From contig NC_132972.1 in NCBI RefSeq assembly GCF_047496725.1, positions 6,812,001 through 6,876,000 of the forward strand: DNA of 64,000 nucleotides. Reading direction: 5' to 3'. This DNA comes from Anoplolepis gracilipes (lineage: Eukaryota > Arthropoda > Insecta > Hymenoptera > Formicidae). The position numbers and the translations under genes are program-made. The notes below the pieces were generated by a model. The model was not told the origin of the DNA. It did no database searches and saw nothing but the letters and a program-made list of their open reading frames with translations. This document shows, in pieces, positions 26,350 through 40,159 of the stretch; the first letter of the stretch is position 1; every line of letters begins with the position of its first letter.

Positions 26350-29300
26350 CATCGTTCTTCATAGGCGTCGAATATTTGTATCGTGTATACGTAATCAATT
26401 TCTCATCCGTAAAGCACACATTTTTTTTAAAAGCTCAGGTCGAAAATTAAATCTGCCAGAAAGCTAAAAATGATAAAGATGAGTAGGGTAAAGATACCAA
26501 TTACGAGATACTTTTTTTTTTTTTTTAAAAGCTTATATTTTCTTTAATTATAATTTTTAACTCAAAAACTTTATGTGGTTTTATAGCTAGTACATACATT
26601 CAAGTTTTACCACTAAAAAGCATTAATAATTCAAATGTGTATTTTATTTGTTACAATGATTTTTCTTAGGCTTGAAGAATTCGTTTGTTTTGAAAAAGGT
26701 ATTCTAATATAAGATAGTAAGGTTTTCTAATATGAGACGATCTTATATTAGGAAATTAAATGCAGAAAAACACACTTTCAATTAAAAACCGTTTCATTAA
26801 TTTTTATTACATAAATGTAACGTCACAGATACTTTCTATTATTAGTTAAATGATATAGAACTGTACTACAGAAAGAAAACAAAAGCTTTACTTTTTGGTA
26901 CCAAAAAAAATTATAAAATATTTTTAAGGTATTTTTTATATCTTGTGTGTATCTGTAAAAATTAAATAAAATTAAAATAACATATCTTAGAGATTCAAAT
27001 AAAAATTTATCTTTCTAACAAAGAGCGCACAAAAATATATTTCAATATTAACGTTTTTAGTTTTTAATAGTTTTTCAAAAGAACTACAAAAAATAAAGTC
27101 TTACTTTTGGCATAAAAAAATCATATCTTTCAAATATTTTTTATATCATACGTCTATAAAATTAGAATAACATATCTTAGAGATTTAAATAAAAATTTAT
27201 CATCCCAACAAAGAGCACACAAAAAGGCATTATAATTAACGTTTTAAATATTTCAAAATAAAAAACCAACAAAAAAAAATTTAAAAAAATAGAAATTTAC
27301 ATTTTTGATAATTCATTATCTTACTTATGGGAGAAAAGACCTGGTCTGAGGTATTTCATATTAGGAACATTCTAGTGTCTCATATTAGGAACTATATATA
27401 ATAAATCATATATACATATATGATAAAGTTGCGCGTACAAGAATTCAAAGTAATGATCGAACACCAAGATATAATTATTACATTTGACGTTAATAACATA
27501 ATAAAAATGAATATCAAGCTATTACTATTAAATTATGTTATTTACATCCCTTTTAAGTAGCACATTCAAGAACTTTTCTTAGCGTCGTTTATAAAATCGT
27601 CATACCCTCGTCTGTACACACGTTTACATACGATTTCACGGTTATTTATCATCAACATGATATAGTAACATTTATAAAGAAAAGTGATTAAAGTTTGTAA
27701 AATAATTGGAGGTCTCATATTAGGAATCGCTCTCATAATAGGCTACTTTAGCCTGTATCAATTATACTGTAAAAAAAAAAAACGCCACATCAATAAACAT
27801 GAGTATATGTATATTTTCCGAGTGACGTTTGCGGCGGAAAAACGGGATGACTCGACGTCAATGATTCCGCGTCGAGGGTGAGGGTAGGAATGAAACGCAA
27901 TCGCACTCGCGCAAGAATTCGTCCATTAATCGAAAAGAATGAACGCGTAAATAAGTGTGCGCGCGTGTGTAGACTCACAAACGGAAATGACAATGTAAAG
28001 CAATGTCGTTCGGTTTTTACTCTTTGAAAGGCGAGCAAACACAAGTGGTTACGTGTCCACATTCTTCTCGGCAACGTGCGAGAATTTATGCATCAAAGGC
28101 TGGCGCACACAGTCCGGTGTAAAGAGGACGAACGTACGCGAGTAGAAGAGAATTTTCGAGGGTTATATGTTGCGCGTGAATAATTCGACGGGAGACAGAC
28201 TTTTTCGAAGCAAACCGAGAATCGATCAAACGGACTTCAACCTCGCGTTGAAGAATTTATCGCGTGAGTAATTAAAAGATTAAAATTAAAAATTCGACAT
28301 TCTTATCTGTGACGGAAATCTAGCGAAAGGAAGGATATTCTTCTATTTCATTAGATCAATATGTTGGACACAATAGAAACATTTCAAAGTTTAAGAAATC
28401 AGCTACGTTAAAAGTTGATAAGTTTATAATACATTTTGCAATATCAAAATAAATCTCAAAATGTATTAGATTTATTAACTTTTGACGTAGCAGCTGATCA
28501 TCCGTGCAGCTTCTCCTTAAATTTCAGTTTAGTTTCTTCCGACTGATAAGTTTTATTGCTTCAAGCTAATTAAATTTCGCCTCTTTCTCATTCTCATTAT
28601 TATATAGACACATTGGTATCTGAACCACGTGAAATCGTATTTTAAACCGCATTGCTCTCGCTAGGTCGCGCCGGCCTCTAAATAATTCATTCCATGAATT
28701 ATTTCCGTTCCTATTCCCGACTCGCAACGAGAATCGATCTGCTTGATCGCCGCACCCTTCTTCTGCTCTCACTTTGTCCAAGTGTTACATCTCCTTCGAT
28801 CATTCTGTAATCGTACACCTTGCATATTTCAGCTTCTACCAACCATCGAGCGTCTCTCCTACATCTTTCCCGGTAGATTCATATAGTGTAGAAATATACA
28901 TATATATAATAAATATGCACGAAATAGATAGATATTCGTCGCTTGCAACAATTATTGCAGTCGCCCTAGTGTGACCGCGAACATGATACGCGGCTGGCGA
29001 TTGAAACATTTTGTTTCCTGAATAAACAACGAACCGCACCGGCATGGCAGGCATTTATTTTACTTGAATATATCGAGGAAAACCTGCATTATATGTAGAT
29101 GTAGCTTTCAGCGTTTTCGGGAACGGATTATAGAAGCTCGCGCACGTTGCTTCTTAATCCGGGGATTTCGAATGAAATATTTGGTAGATGCTATCGGGCA
29201 GTGACGCGACCATTCGCTCCGGCGTGCATTTAATCCCGGAACGAGCATGGTCTCGAATCGATTTGAAATCTAGGTCGAATTCGGCTTAGCGGAATTGATT

Positions 29301-32300
29301 TCTCCGGTTTCTCGGATGCGAACAATGTATACGTCGTAGGGTTTAGACCGGCTCCACGAATCAGGTCGTTCCGCCCGCTTCGACGAGACAAAAGATAAAA
29401 TTCTATCCGCGACGCTTACCAACCAACAAATCGAATAATCGTTTCAACATTGGGTTTAATCCGTGGGCAAATCAAGAACGAAACTATATCGCTTGACCTG
29501 AGATGTCTCCATTCTATGCAAAGAGGAGAAAAAAAAAGAGAGAGAGAAGGAACGACAAGAATTAATTGTTAGATATAATCAAATTTTAATTTTATAAAGA
29601 ATTATATTTGTCAAAATATATATATTAGAAAAAAATCAATTTTTCAAAGTACTTTCATATCGCGAAATCGCGAATCAATTTACAGTCTTAACTATTTTGT
29701 TATTAAATCAAGACTGTTGAAATTTTAACCGCCACTTGAATAAAGGTCACGTTATTTTTGATTTTCGGACTTGCTAAAAATTGAGCGACTGAAAGACAAC
29801 ATATAAGTTAGTCAAGTGTTTCAAATTAATTGTGCTTAAACGTTTCTCGTTGATCACACAACAGTCTACGTTACTGTTTGGAGTAAGCGTGCAGTAAATT
29901 AACGAGCTGATATGCTTTTCAGGGTGCAGCGAGAAATTTGCGCTTGGTCAGCAAGGCCCGGTCTTCATCCTGGAACCGCCGAGCACCCTGGTCTTTTCAA
30001 ATACCACGGGCTCCCAATTAGGCTGTTCCGCACATGGCAGCCCGACACCGCACGTCACGTGGATTACGAGCCCGGATCAGAGATCGGTTACGGCAGTTCC
30101 GGGACTCAGGTAAATCATGCAGAAATCACGTTTTTGGATCGTTCCGAATGTTTGGTCGCGTTTTCACATCGAGTTTGGTTTGGCATTTTCGCATAAATTT
30201 TGCTAAGGGATTACTTCTTTAAACGAAGATAAAGAGATTCTTTAAACGCGCAGGGTAAACTAGGATATGATGGCCGTACGGAAAAGATGGCCATAGGCTG
30301 TAATTTTTTCAATCATTATCAAAGATAATCGACATTTACAGTAATTTATGTGCATACATTGTTCGAAGTAACGATATTGTGAATCTTAAATTATATTTTT
30401 ACTTTTGACTACCTGCAAAGTTATTCATTTCTTCACTAAAAACTGTTACAACGTCGAATAAATTACAGTTAAGCTATCGTAATCGACGTTAGACATATTG
30501 TAAATATGTGTAAATTGTTATATGACCTATAATTTTTATTTTTGTTTTCACTATTTTTTTATAAATATTATGGCCATCTCTTCGTCACTATGGTCATCTT
30601 TTCCTTAAAAGTTGGGTAAGATGGCCAATGTTATACTATTTTGATAATATAAAATTTCTATTAAATATTTTCCTTTTAATTTCGATAATATTACGTAATT
30701 TAAGCTTCAGTGAAGATATAATATGCCAAACGCTATTAAAAAATAACAAAAATAAAGGTATGTTTTTTGCATTTTAAAAAACTATGGCTATCTTACCCTA
30801 GTTTTAAGGAACCTAACCCGAGTTTGCCCTATGTTGAAGAATTTTAGATTCGAGTTAAACGCGCCATGAGACTGTTTTACTTTTTTTGTTCTTTTTCGCC
30901 ATTTGTGTCAAGCGCGACTCAACAACACTCAATACTTATTTCTTTCAGACAACTTCTGGGCAACGGAACGCTATACTTCCCGCCATTTCTGGCTCAAGAT
31001 TTTAGAGCCGAAGTTCACAATGCTCGTTATAGATGCCGGGCGACCAGTTCCGTCGGAACCGTACTCTCTCGCGAAGTCACTCTTCGAGCTGGTAAGTTAA
31101 CTTATCCACGTCTTACCCTTTCGAGAAAGTGAAAGCATAGTCTTGTAGACTATGCTTAGTCGTAGAAACTCTTTATTTTTTATATCCGGTCTAGAGATTT
31201 CAAAATGTTTTTTCATTTCGCGCAAAAGTAGCTTTGTATTTTGAGTAGAAAAAGTAGTCGTGCGAATTAGAAGCTACTCGGCTAACGCCACTATAAATAC
31301 GTGCGATTACTGTCATTTACCGAAGAAACTATCATTCTTCGCTGGCGATTCGTTGCAATAACGGACTCGGAGATAACGAATCCTATCCCATTATGTCGGA
31401 GTAGTACGGTGCACGCGCGGAGCCAACACCTCGCATTTCCAACCGAAAGGCTTCACGCTATCCAAGTAAATACCAAAGGGAAAACGGTTGAAAGCTGTTA
31501 AATTGTATCGGAGGAAGTTCGATCTCCGAGTACGTGGGCGGGTCTCCGCCGCTCCTGAAATACCCAAGGAGGGTCAAAACTTTGTCCGGTCGACGCTACG
31601 TGAGCCATCATTTAAATGGTTGATTTTAAGCCGATCATTACTACTGAATTCGCCGACGTCAGCTACATGCTGCACGAGTCCAATCGGAAGAGGATCTTTC
31701 TTTCGCATTTTTATTTACTCTTGATAGTAGTGCAGGGAGATTTGATGTAACATAACATTGATTGTATTTCAAAAGATTATCCCTATCGATATTAGGAACG
31801 AAAGTACATTTCTCTTCAAACGTCTTTTAAGATGAAAGCGAAATGTTGAAAAACCTTCTTCCGTTAAATATATTCGAGAAGCTAAAAGAAAAATCCCTGA
31901 AAAAAAAAATTCAATTCGGAAGAAGAAAAAATTTAAATAGAACTTTATAAGATTAAATCACGAGTTACCTTTGCGCGATGTTATTTAAATGACATTTGTA
32001 TTTCAGAACGAAATTGTTCGTACTTTATCGCAATGATAAAAGTGAACGTTAGATCGCGAGTAAATCAAATCGCGAAATGATAAATGTATAGCAGTTTCTA
32101 TTGACGACAAAAGAAGCGACATGCTTGTTCGCTTTTTAGCCGGTGTATGTAACCTTTTAAATGGGTAAACATCGATCGTTTTCACAAAGCTTGAAGCTTA
32201 CGTTGCACTTAGGTTGCTTGCTTTCTCAACGGCATTTTCATGACGCGTTTTTAACCCTGCAAGGAAAGGCGAGAGCATCGTCGATTTTACCGAAGACCGG

Positions 32301-35300
32301 CTATCGTTACATAAGCTGCAAGAAGTTTGATGTCAAAAATTCAAGGGAAAAGTTACTATTTTAAAAACATCAACGAAACAGGCTGTTCAGGCTCTCTGTT
32401 TGAGTCTGGATACGCTTAAAGCAATCGACCAAATCGTTACGCGACACTTCTCATACGAGATATTGACAATTTTACATTTGCAAATTTCTTGCGAATTAAG
32501 CTTGCGAAATCAAACAATTGTAGTTTACCTAAGGGGATCGGCCCAGTACTCGAACATGTAACACTTGATTGTCAAAATTGACCATATATAATTGATTAAT
32601 TTGATTAAAAAACAAATAATTTTTTTTATATAGATCCGCTATAATATTTACAATAGAAAATGACTAAACGAGATTATTTTTTTACTAAAAATTATTTATT
32701 ATAAAAATTAAAACACGACAACCTATTTGTCTCAGTACCTGAACGCTGGAAAAACTTATGTGCCGAATAAACTTTAGAAAAGGTTAATTTTTGGGAAGAG
32801 CTTTGGGAATTTATAATATATAGTTTAAATTTTATTTATCATGTTTAAAAATATTTTATACACTAATAACATGACATTTACATTTTTAATTAAAAAATTA
32901 GAATATATTTAGTTTTTCAATTTTTTAGTTACTGTTTGAGTCCGATACGCTTAAAGCAATCGACCAAATCGTTACGCGACACTTCTCATACGAGATATTG
33001 ACAATTTTACATTTGCAAATTTCTTGCGAATTAAGCTTGCGAAATCAAACAATTGTAGTTTATCTAAGGGGATCGGCCCAGTACTCGAACATGTAACACT
33101 TGATTGTCAAAATTGACCATATATAATTGATTAATTTGATTAAAAAACAAATAATTTTTTTTATATAGATCCGCTATAATATTTACAATAGAAAATGACT
33201 AAACGAGATTATTTTTTTACTAAAAATTATTTATTATAAAAATTAAAACACGACAACCTATTTGTCTCAGTACCTGAACGCTGGAAAAACTTATGTGCCG
33301 AATAAACTTTAGAAAAGGCTAATTTTTGGGAAGAGCTTTGGGAATTTATAATATATAGTTTAAATTTTATTTATCATGTTTAAAAATATTTTATACACTA
33401 ATAACATGACATTTACATTTTTAATTAAAAAATTAGAATATATTTAGTTTTTCAATTTTTTAGTTACTGTTTGAGTCCGATACGCTTAAAGCAATCGACC
33501 AAATCGTTACGTGACACTTCTCATACGAGATATTGACAATTTTACATTTGCAAATTTGTGGCAAATTAAATTTAAATCAAACAATTGCGGTTTACCTACA
33601 GTATCTCAATAAGTTTCGGGCCCTTGTTCGTAACAAAATACATGGTACATTTCAGTGTGGCACGTACGAATTCGAAGAAACTGCGAGAATCCAAATATTC
33701 TTTGATACCGATCCGGAAAGGAGAGACGCGACCGTCTCTCCTTTCAAAGCCGCTTCACGTGAAGCGCGATGGAATACGCGTACCAACCGTCGGAAAACTT
33801 TAGGTCGAAAGTTTTTTTTTTTTTTTTTTTCCAGGATGATTCGACTAAAACGGGAAGAAAAATTCGCTTCGCCCTGCTAGTGGTTTCCGAAACTTCCCTC
33901 GCCCTCGTCCTCTCCCTCTCTCTCTCCCCCGTCCGGCCTCGCAAAGTCACTGGACGATGAAAGAACGTCCAATCAATATCTGTTTGCCGCACCTCGTCCT
34001 TGCCCCGCATGGACCGTCTGCCAATATGGAACTTCCTCTATCTTTCCTCTCTCCTCCGGCGCTTTCGTTAAAAGTTCGCAGTCCGTTCCGAAGTATAGGC
34101 ATAAATAATCAAGCCATTCTGTACTCGCGTTCTTTCCGGAGAAAACAAGTTTAATATAGTTCCAAAATGATGTATGACGATGGCGTCATACATAAATCGC
34201 GATTGTTTTTCCGACAAATTTTCCGGAATAACACGATTTGATGAATTCAGAAGTGACTTGCATTTTAGCATCGATATATCGTGTTATATTTTTTTATTTA
34301 GGTCGAAAGTTTTTTTTTTTTTTTTTTTTTTTTCTTTTCCATTATCGTCAGAATGTGTGGAGGAGAAGAAACTCTCGTTAATGCTAATGAATAGCGTATA
34401 ATTTCCGATAAATGAAGAAATTAAATTAAATTAAATTAAATCTAATTAAATTTTCACTTCAAATGTAATATTATTAGCGCGTATGTATAATTTAATCAAT
34501 ATATGTACTTTTTATCAAAAGATTCCTAAACGATGATAATTATACACGCTGTATAATTTGTGCAATAATAGTTAAAAGTTATCTATTATTCGCGCGACAC
34601 GAGTTCATTAATGCTACGTGCAAGTTGAAGATTATCTAAGAACCCCATCCCGTCATCGTGTCTCACTTTATTTTCTTCTATACATGGAAACATCGACCAA
34701 GAAGAGTCTTCTAGCGGTACTCCCTCTGAAACGAGCGAGCCGAAAAGGAACGGTTCACTTATCTAAAATGACATCGGCCGTCCCCACGTGTTCGCCAAAG
34801 GACTTATGCTCCAAAGAAGAGAGAAAGTCATTGTCGAAATTCCCTTTTGTGTGAGAACCGCGTTTTTCGACGAGCTCGGGAATTCGGTACCGACTAAAGG
34901 TGTCCAGTGCTCTTCTCCGCGAGAAGAACACTCTCGGGGGTGAGAGCCAACGACGAAGGGAATATTCATTATCCTACCGTTATACCGGCTCATCGGGACC
35001 GGAGAGTAATGTCTGAAGAGGTGTCGCGTCTTAAAAATTTAAAAGGTTACGTATCGCGCTGGCTTTAACGGAAGAATAATCGTCGCTCTCGGATGACGCT
35101 CGCCCGGCTCGCTTAATTTCATTTCAAATGATTTCATTATAGAGGATATATATGTACCGCGAGAAATGTGTATGACAAGAGACCGTGAAGTCTTATATAT
35201 CTCGTGTACTTTGGCAATCCCGCGCGGTTCTCCACGCGCCAACAAAAAAATCGCCCGAGAGTATTTAACGTCGTGAAATAAAGTGTCTCGCCGGGTTATG

Positions 35301-36831
35301 AATTTAATCTCGAAAACTCGAATATATAATTACCTCATTTTTATGCAACAAAATGTAAATTAAGACTTAATTCGAGAAGTAAAAACTTATGTTAGATTTT
35401 TACTCAAGAGGTTTTAAAATGATTAAAAATTTTACTGATATAATAAATATAATAAGCATAGTGGGAATAAATAATGTATAATGTGATCGTTGTGAGATGC
35501 ACAAGCATACGTATAGCCAGAAAAAGTTTTTACACAATATGAACGTTGTATAGGATGTAATTCGCGTATTTTATATTTTACATTCTGATCCTTAAAAATT
35601 TGTATACTAGTAGATATTTATTCGGTCGTAGAGTTCGCGACGAAACCGTATTTCTCTATACACGTGCTGGCTCTATAGGATATAGAAAAGAATTATTGCC
35701 TACCACACGGTGAGAGATCACCCGTTTTCGCGCGCAGACGGACGATTCTCCAGCGCACCGCTCTTATTCTTCTTTATTTTCTCCATTTTATCAACGGAAA
35801 AGAAGAAAGAGGGAGAGGGGGAGGGGGGGGGGGGCGGACGGGAAGTAAAGAGGAAGGTGCGCGACTAGAAAAAGAACGTAACCACATTAGCAACCAGCCA
35901 CTAGTTTCCGAGAAATGGTCCTGGACGGAAAAAGGTCCACAAACCTCTCGGACGATAAATGCTTGTGTATGTGTAATTCCGCAGCAAAACGGTCGACAGT
36001 TTTAATCACGCGCGAAGGACGTTTTTGTTTTTAAGAAAAACGCACTCACCCGACAGAGAAAATGTCTCGCGGAAATACGATAATAAGATACGGAACATGT
36101 GGTAAAATATTGGAATACGTAATTAAGGAGTTATATCCGTTCTCTGACAAAGTATAATTGCGATATAATTTCTGATAAAATTTGCTTTAAAAAAAAAAAA
36201 ATGAGCTTTTCGCTTTTTATTACATTTTTCTCGCCACTCCTCCATATATTCCCGTCGTTTTCGTCGAGTCCTTTTGGCTAGTCGCGATATAAGTGGCAAT
36301 ATATTCGCGCTCGGTTTCCAGAGCGCAGAAGGATCCATTTCCGGAAGATTCGATTTTAAAAATCTAGCGTTTCTCTCCGCGCAAGATCCTGCACAAGCGA
36401 GTTTGGTAAAACACGCCCGTGGCAACGATGCACCGATACGCCACAAAATGCACGTGCATTTTCACGCTGCATCAGCGGGTAAATGGGAGAGACGAGAGAG
36501 CGCGGCGGTATCAGAGATATCCGGCTGTGAGCGATCGCGCGGGGGTAGAGCACGAAGGGATGGGAATGGGGAGGGGGAGGGGAGGGGAGGGGAGGGATCG
36601 GGTCGCCGATTCGCCTGAGAAGAGAGGAGAAAAGTTAATTCCAACGATTTCTAGAAATTCGTAGAAATATCGTTGCCCGCCTGGTTGGAGATCCGCGCGC
36701 ATATTGGCTTTATTTGCACATTTCGTTTCACCCCGCTCTCACTCGCTTCCCTCCCTCCTTCTCTCTTTTTCTTCTCGTACCCTCTCGGCGACGCATCTCA
36801 ATTTTATCGTCACGTACATGCCACCTTTTCT

Positions 36832-36889
<58 letters not shown>

Positions 36890-39800
36890 ACTTCCTGCTT
36901 TCCTTCTACTCTCCTCACCACCCAAATCGCGAACCGGCGTCTAACGGGGGAGAGGAGGGAGGGGGAAGGGGAAGGGAAAGGGAAGGAGGACGACTGGCAT
37001 CGGGATCGGGACGCCACCCGAGGAGCTCCCAATTTCCGACACCCCGTCGGACGACGAAAAGGGTAGAACGAACGCGACCCACGTCTCGTCACCCCGCAAA
37101 CGGTAGTTCCTCCGAGCCACGACCTCTCTAGCTTGCTTCTCTCGTTTCACATCTGCCCATCTTCAGCTTCGTTCCCCGAGCTTTTTTAACCTTCTCCCTT
37201 CTCCTCCTGCTTCCTCTGTTGCCTCTGTATTTGCGAGCTATCGAGGAAATCGCACACGTTACTTCGACACGAATGTTTACGGACGAATGCGATGGGGTGC
37301 CTCGCCGATATTTGAGAAACGTGAATTTTTCAGTAATCTCCAGCGCAGCACGTACACTTCAAATTGGTCATGTATGATTTGATCCAAAGATAATTTTCAT
37401 CAAAATTATATCAGATCTAGATTTATTATTAAAAATATTCTTTCCTAAATCTATCGTGAAAAAAAAGTATATTTTTTAGTAATCACGTATATTAAAAGTG
37501 ATGCGCAGAAAAACGTTGTGTGTGTGTGTGTGTGTGTGCGTTTTTTTTCTGTTATGAAAGTCGATATAATCTTAGATTAGATCCTATCTAAAATCAACAT
37601 ATCGGTGGGATAACACATGCCTCGAGATAACAATGGCACGCCATATAGATGTAATAAGATTTTGGGTTACCATATATATTCGCTTAGCAATTATATGGTT
37701 AATATAACTGAAAATGCAAATGCAGCGAATTAATCGCGCACACTTTGCGCCAACATTCATTATAACGGAGTATGTGTGAGTCGAGTGTACGTATACACGT
37801 GCACGTGGGTATATCTCTGGAGAATGGGATATGCGACCTAAGCGTTGTTCCCAAGCATCGTTGTTACATATTGATGTATGAGTGTGTGCTTAGATTGAGA
37901 GTGATTAGATTTAGGGTGAGCCTGTCTCGTACCTCGAACATCTCATGCATTTTAACCGCGAATGAGACACATCACGCTGAATAAGTAAAATAATTGGTTG
38001 GCTGAATCTAATACTTATAAGATAATGTAATTGCATTTTACTTATATAATTATCCACATCGAAATTCTTCTCGCGGAATTTCCCTATTGAAGGATTTAAT
38101 TTATAATAAATGTTAGGTAAAAAATTTCTGATATATATATATATATATATACACGACGCACGCGTTTAAAATCTTATAGTCGTAAATAAAGTTAACCGGT
38201 TATAATGGAATCAGCAGGGTGAATCGCATTGCAACACAGTCATTGTTCATGGACTTGAAATAAGTTTGATCGTCCATTATGCATGTACTTCTACTTCCCT
38301 ATGTCTTATTTTCCACTTTCTGCCTGTGGTAACTTCTTAATAATCATCCATCTTCCGCTTTCAACGCTACGTCACTTTGCCCCGCTTTAGTTTCTTTTTT
38401 TCTTTTCCTCCGACTTTCTTTTATGTATGAATATAACAGAACTCTCTTGTGTTATACGGGATGTCTCGCATTAAATGCACTTACTTTGACTTATGGATCC
38501 TTTCATTAATTTTAATGATCGATTTTTTTCTTACCGAAAATCTCTTATGCAACTTTTTCATATTTTTTTAAATAATCTTAATGTACGTATATTTTTCAGT
38601 AACTGAACATTAAATTAAAATTTGAAGATTAAACTTTTGTTATTCCTTAGCAACTCCAAAGTTTCACTTAAAAAAAATTATTTATTAAAATTTTGAATTT
38701 TACATTTAAAATTATTCATCTTTTAAGTTTTTATAACAAAAATTGATTAACGCTTCAATAATTTTAAGAAAAAGAAAATTGCCCGAAGAATCTCCAGGAC
38801 AAAATTAAGCACAGTCAATGCACATATGTGCATGCTGGATACATTAATGATTTATTTTCATTATTTATTAATAACACGATATAATATACGGTAAAAATAT
38901 TTGATAGAGATTCAATTTTTTTCTTCTTTTGATAACTTGTAAATTGTGAACTAATTATACATTGTAAATTAATAATTGCGAATTAATATGTAGTTTTTAC
39001 AATTCATCTAGGGAATATGTGTCGCGTGATGAGCGCAAATTCGTAATAATTAACTGCAACATTAAATCATTGTAATTTTTCATATATACTTACAGTATTG
39101 ACGATATCCGGATACGACGTCAGGGTAAATAGACAACCTGTCATGGAGGGATGCAACGCGGTGCTGTCCTGTACAGCCCGGGAAGACGTTAAGGAACATC
39201 TCACCGTAACTTCCTGGTTCCGTGACGATGCTATTCTCTTGCCTGGGAATACAGATACCGGTGAGTTATGTCTCGCGCATTTGCTATTTTAATTTAAAAT
39301 AGCGCGTGCTAAATCTCTTCTCGAGATCAGCTTCTGTTTGAACGTCGACGCTACCCGGAACCCGGATACCCGCATACCCGTGCGTATCACATGCCATTAA
39401 TTCTTTGTTTCGCAATCAAACTCACGATATAATTTTACACGATTGCACAGATCCATCAAATTTTTATCGATAGGCGCGATGACTCTTCAACGTACAATTG
39501 AAATTAATTTACATGAGCATAAACATGCCAATGAATCGGAACGTGATGAAATCGAGTAGAAAAATAAATGACGGAATATTAAAAAACATAGCATAAACTA
39601 ATAATAAAGTTAAGTAATTAAGGACGAATTCGAAATAATTCTTGAATCATCCTAACCACTCGTGTAACTTCAATTACAAGATAGCGTTATATAAAACGAA
39701 AAGAAAAAAGGAATGTATTACATTTTTTACATATTACCTTGTGAATTACACAAGAAGAAAGCTTGGCTCAAAAAGGATTAACACAATTACGACCGCTAGG

Positions 39801-40084
39801 CGAGGCGAGTAGAGAGCACATATATAGAGTGTAAAATGCTTGATCTCGCGGACCAACATCCGGCGCGCGCGCACGCGCGCACACATGCCCTGCATATATA
39901 TTCACACACGTGTACGCACGAGGTTCGCACGTACGTGCGCTAACTCGGTGTGGTCTAGATCGTCCTGTACACGCTCAGGCATTCATGTCCCATACATATT
40001 TATGCCGCTCGGTTGCACGTAACGGAGGGTGGCGGTGTAAGGGGGTACCGGTAGGTTCTCTATAACTATATATATATATATGTA

Positions 40085-40159
<75 letters not shown>

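Larger units (their letters stand above)
6725..29922 (+). other. intron 1 of the Dscam-family gene (23.2 kb)
   Basis: No conserved exon is recognised in this intron. It holds two MITE family 1 copies (12816, 16214), a candidate element at 15976-16898, another at 26486-27753, a duplicated segment at 12.35-13.54 kb, an AT-rich interspersed repeat in three copies (18.8-19.5 and 22.7-23.1 kb), several hairpins and microsatellites, and CpG-rich patches at 7.5-8.6 and 14.8-15.5 kb. Long first introns are usual in Dscam genes and may hold enhancers or alternative promoters; none can be read directly. Confidence 0.6.
31092..39095 (+). other. intron 3 (8.0 kb)
   Basis: This is the position of the exon 4 cluster in Dscam1, but no Ig2-like alternative exons are seen. 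It contains a 535-bp tandem duplication (32396-33600), two T-rich sites with the same flank at about 33799 and 34297, a CpG-rich and low-complexity stretch at 35.7-37.2 kb, a (CT)n and a (GT)n array. Confidence 0.6.

Noticed and set aside
36673..37131. 152-codon frame rich in Ser and Leu
   Set aside because: Produced by the (CT)n array and flanking purine/pyrimidine-rich DNA; the opposite strand is equally open.
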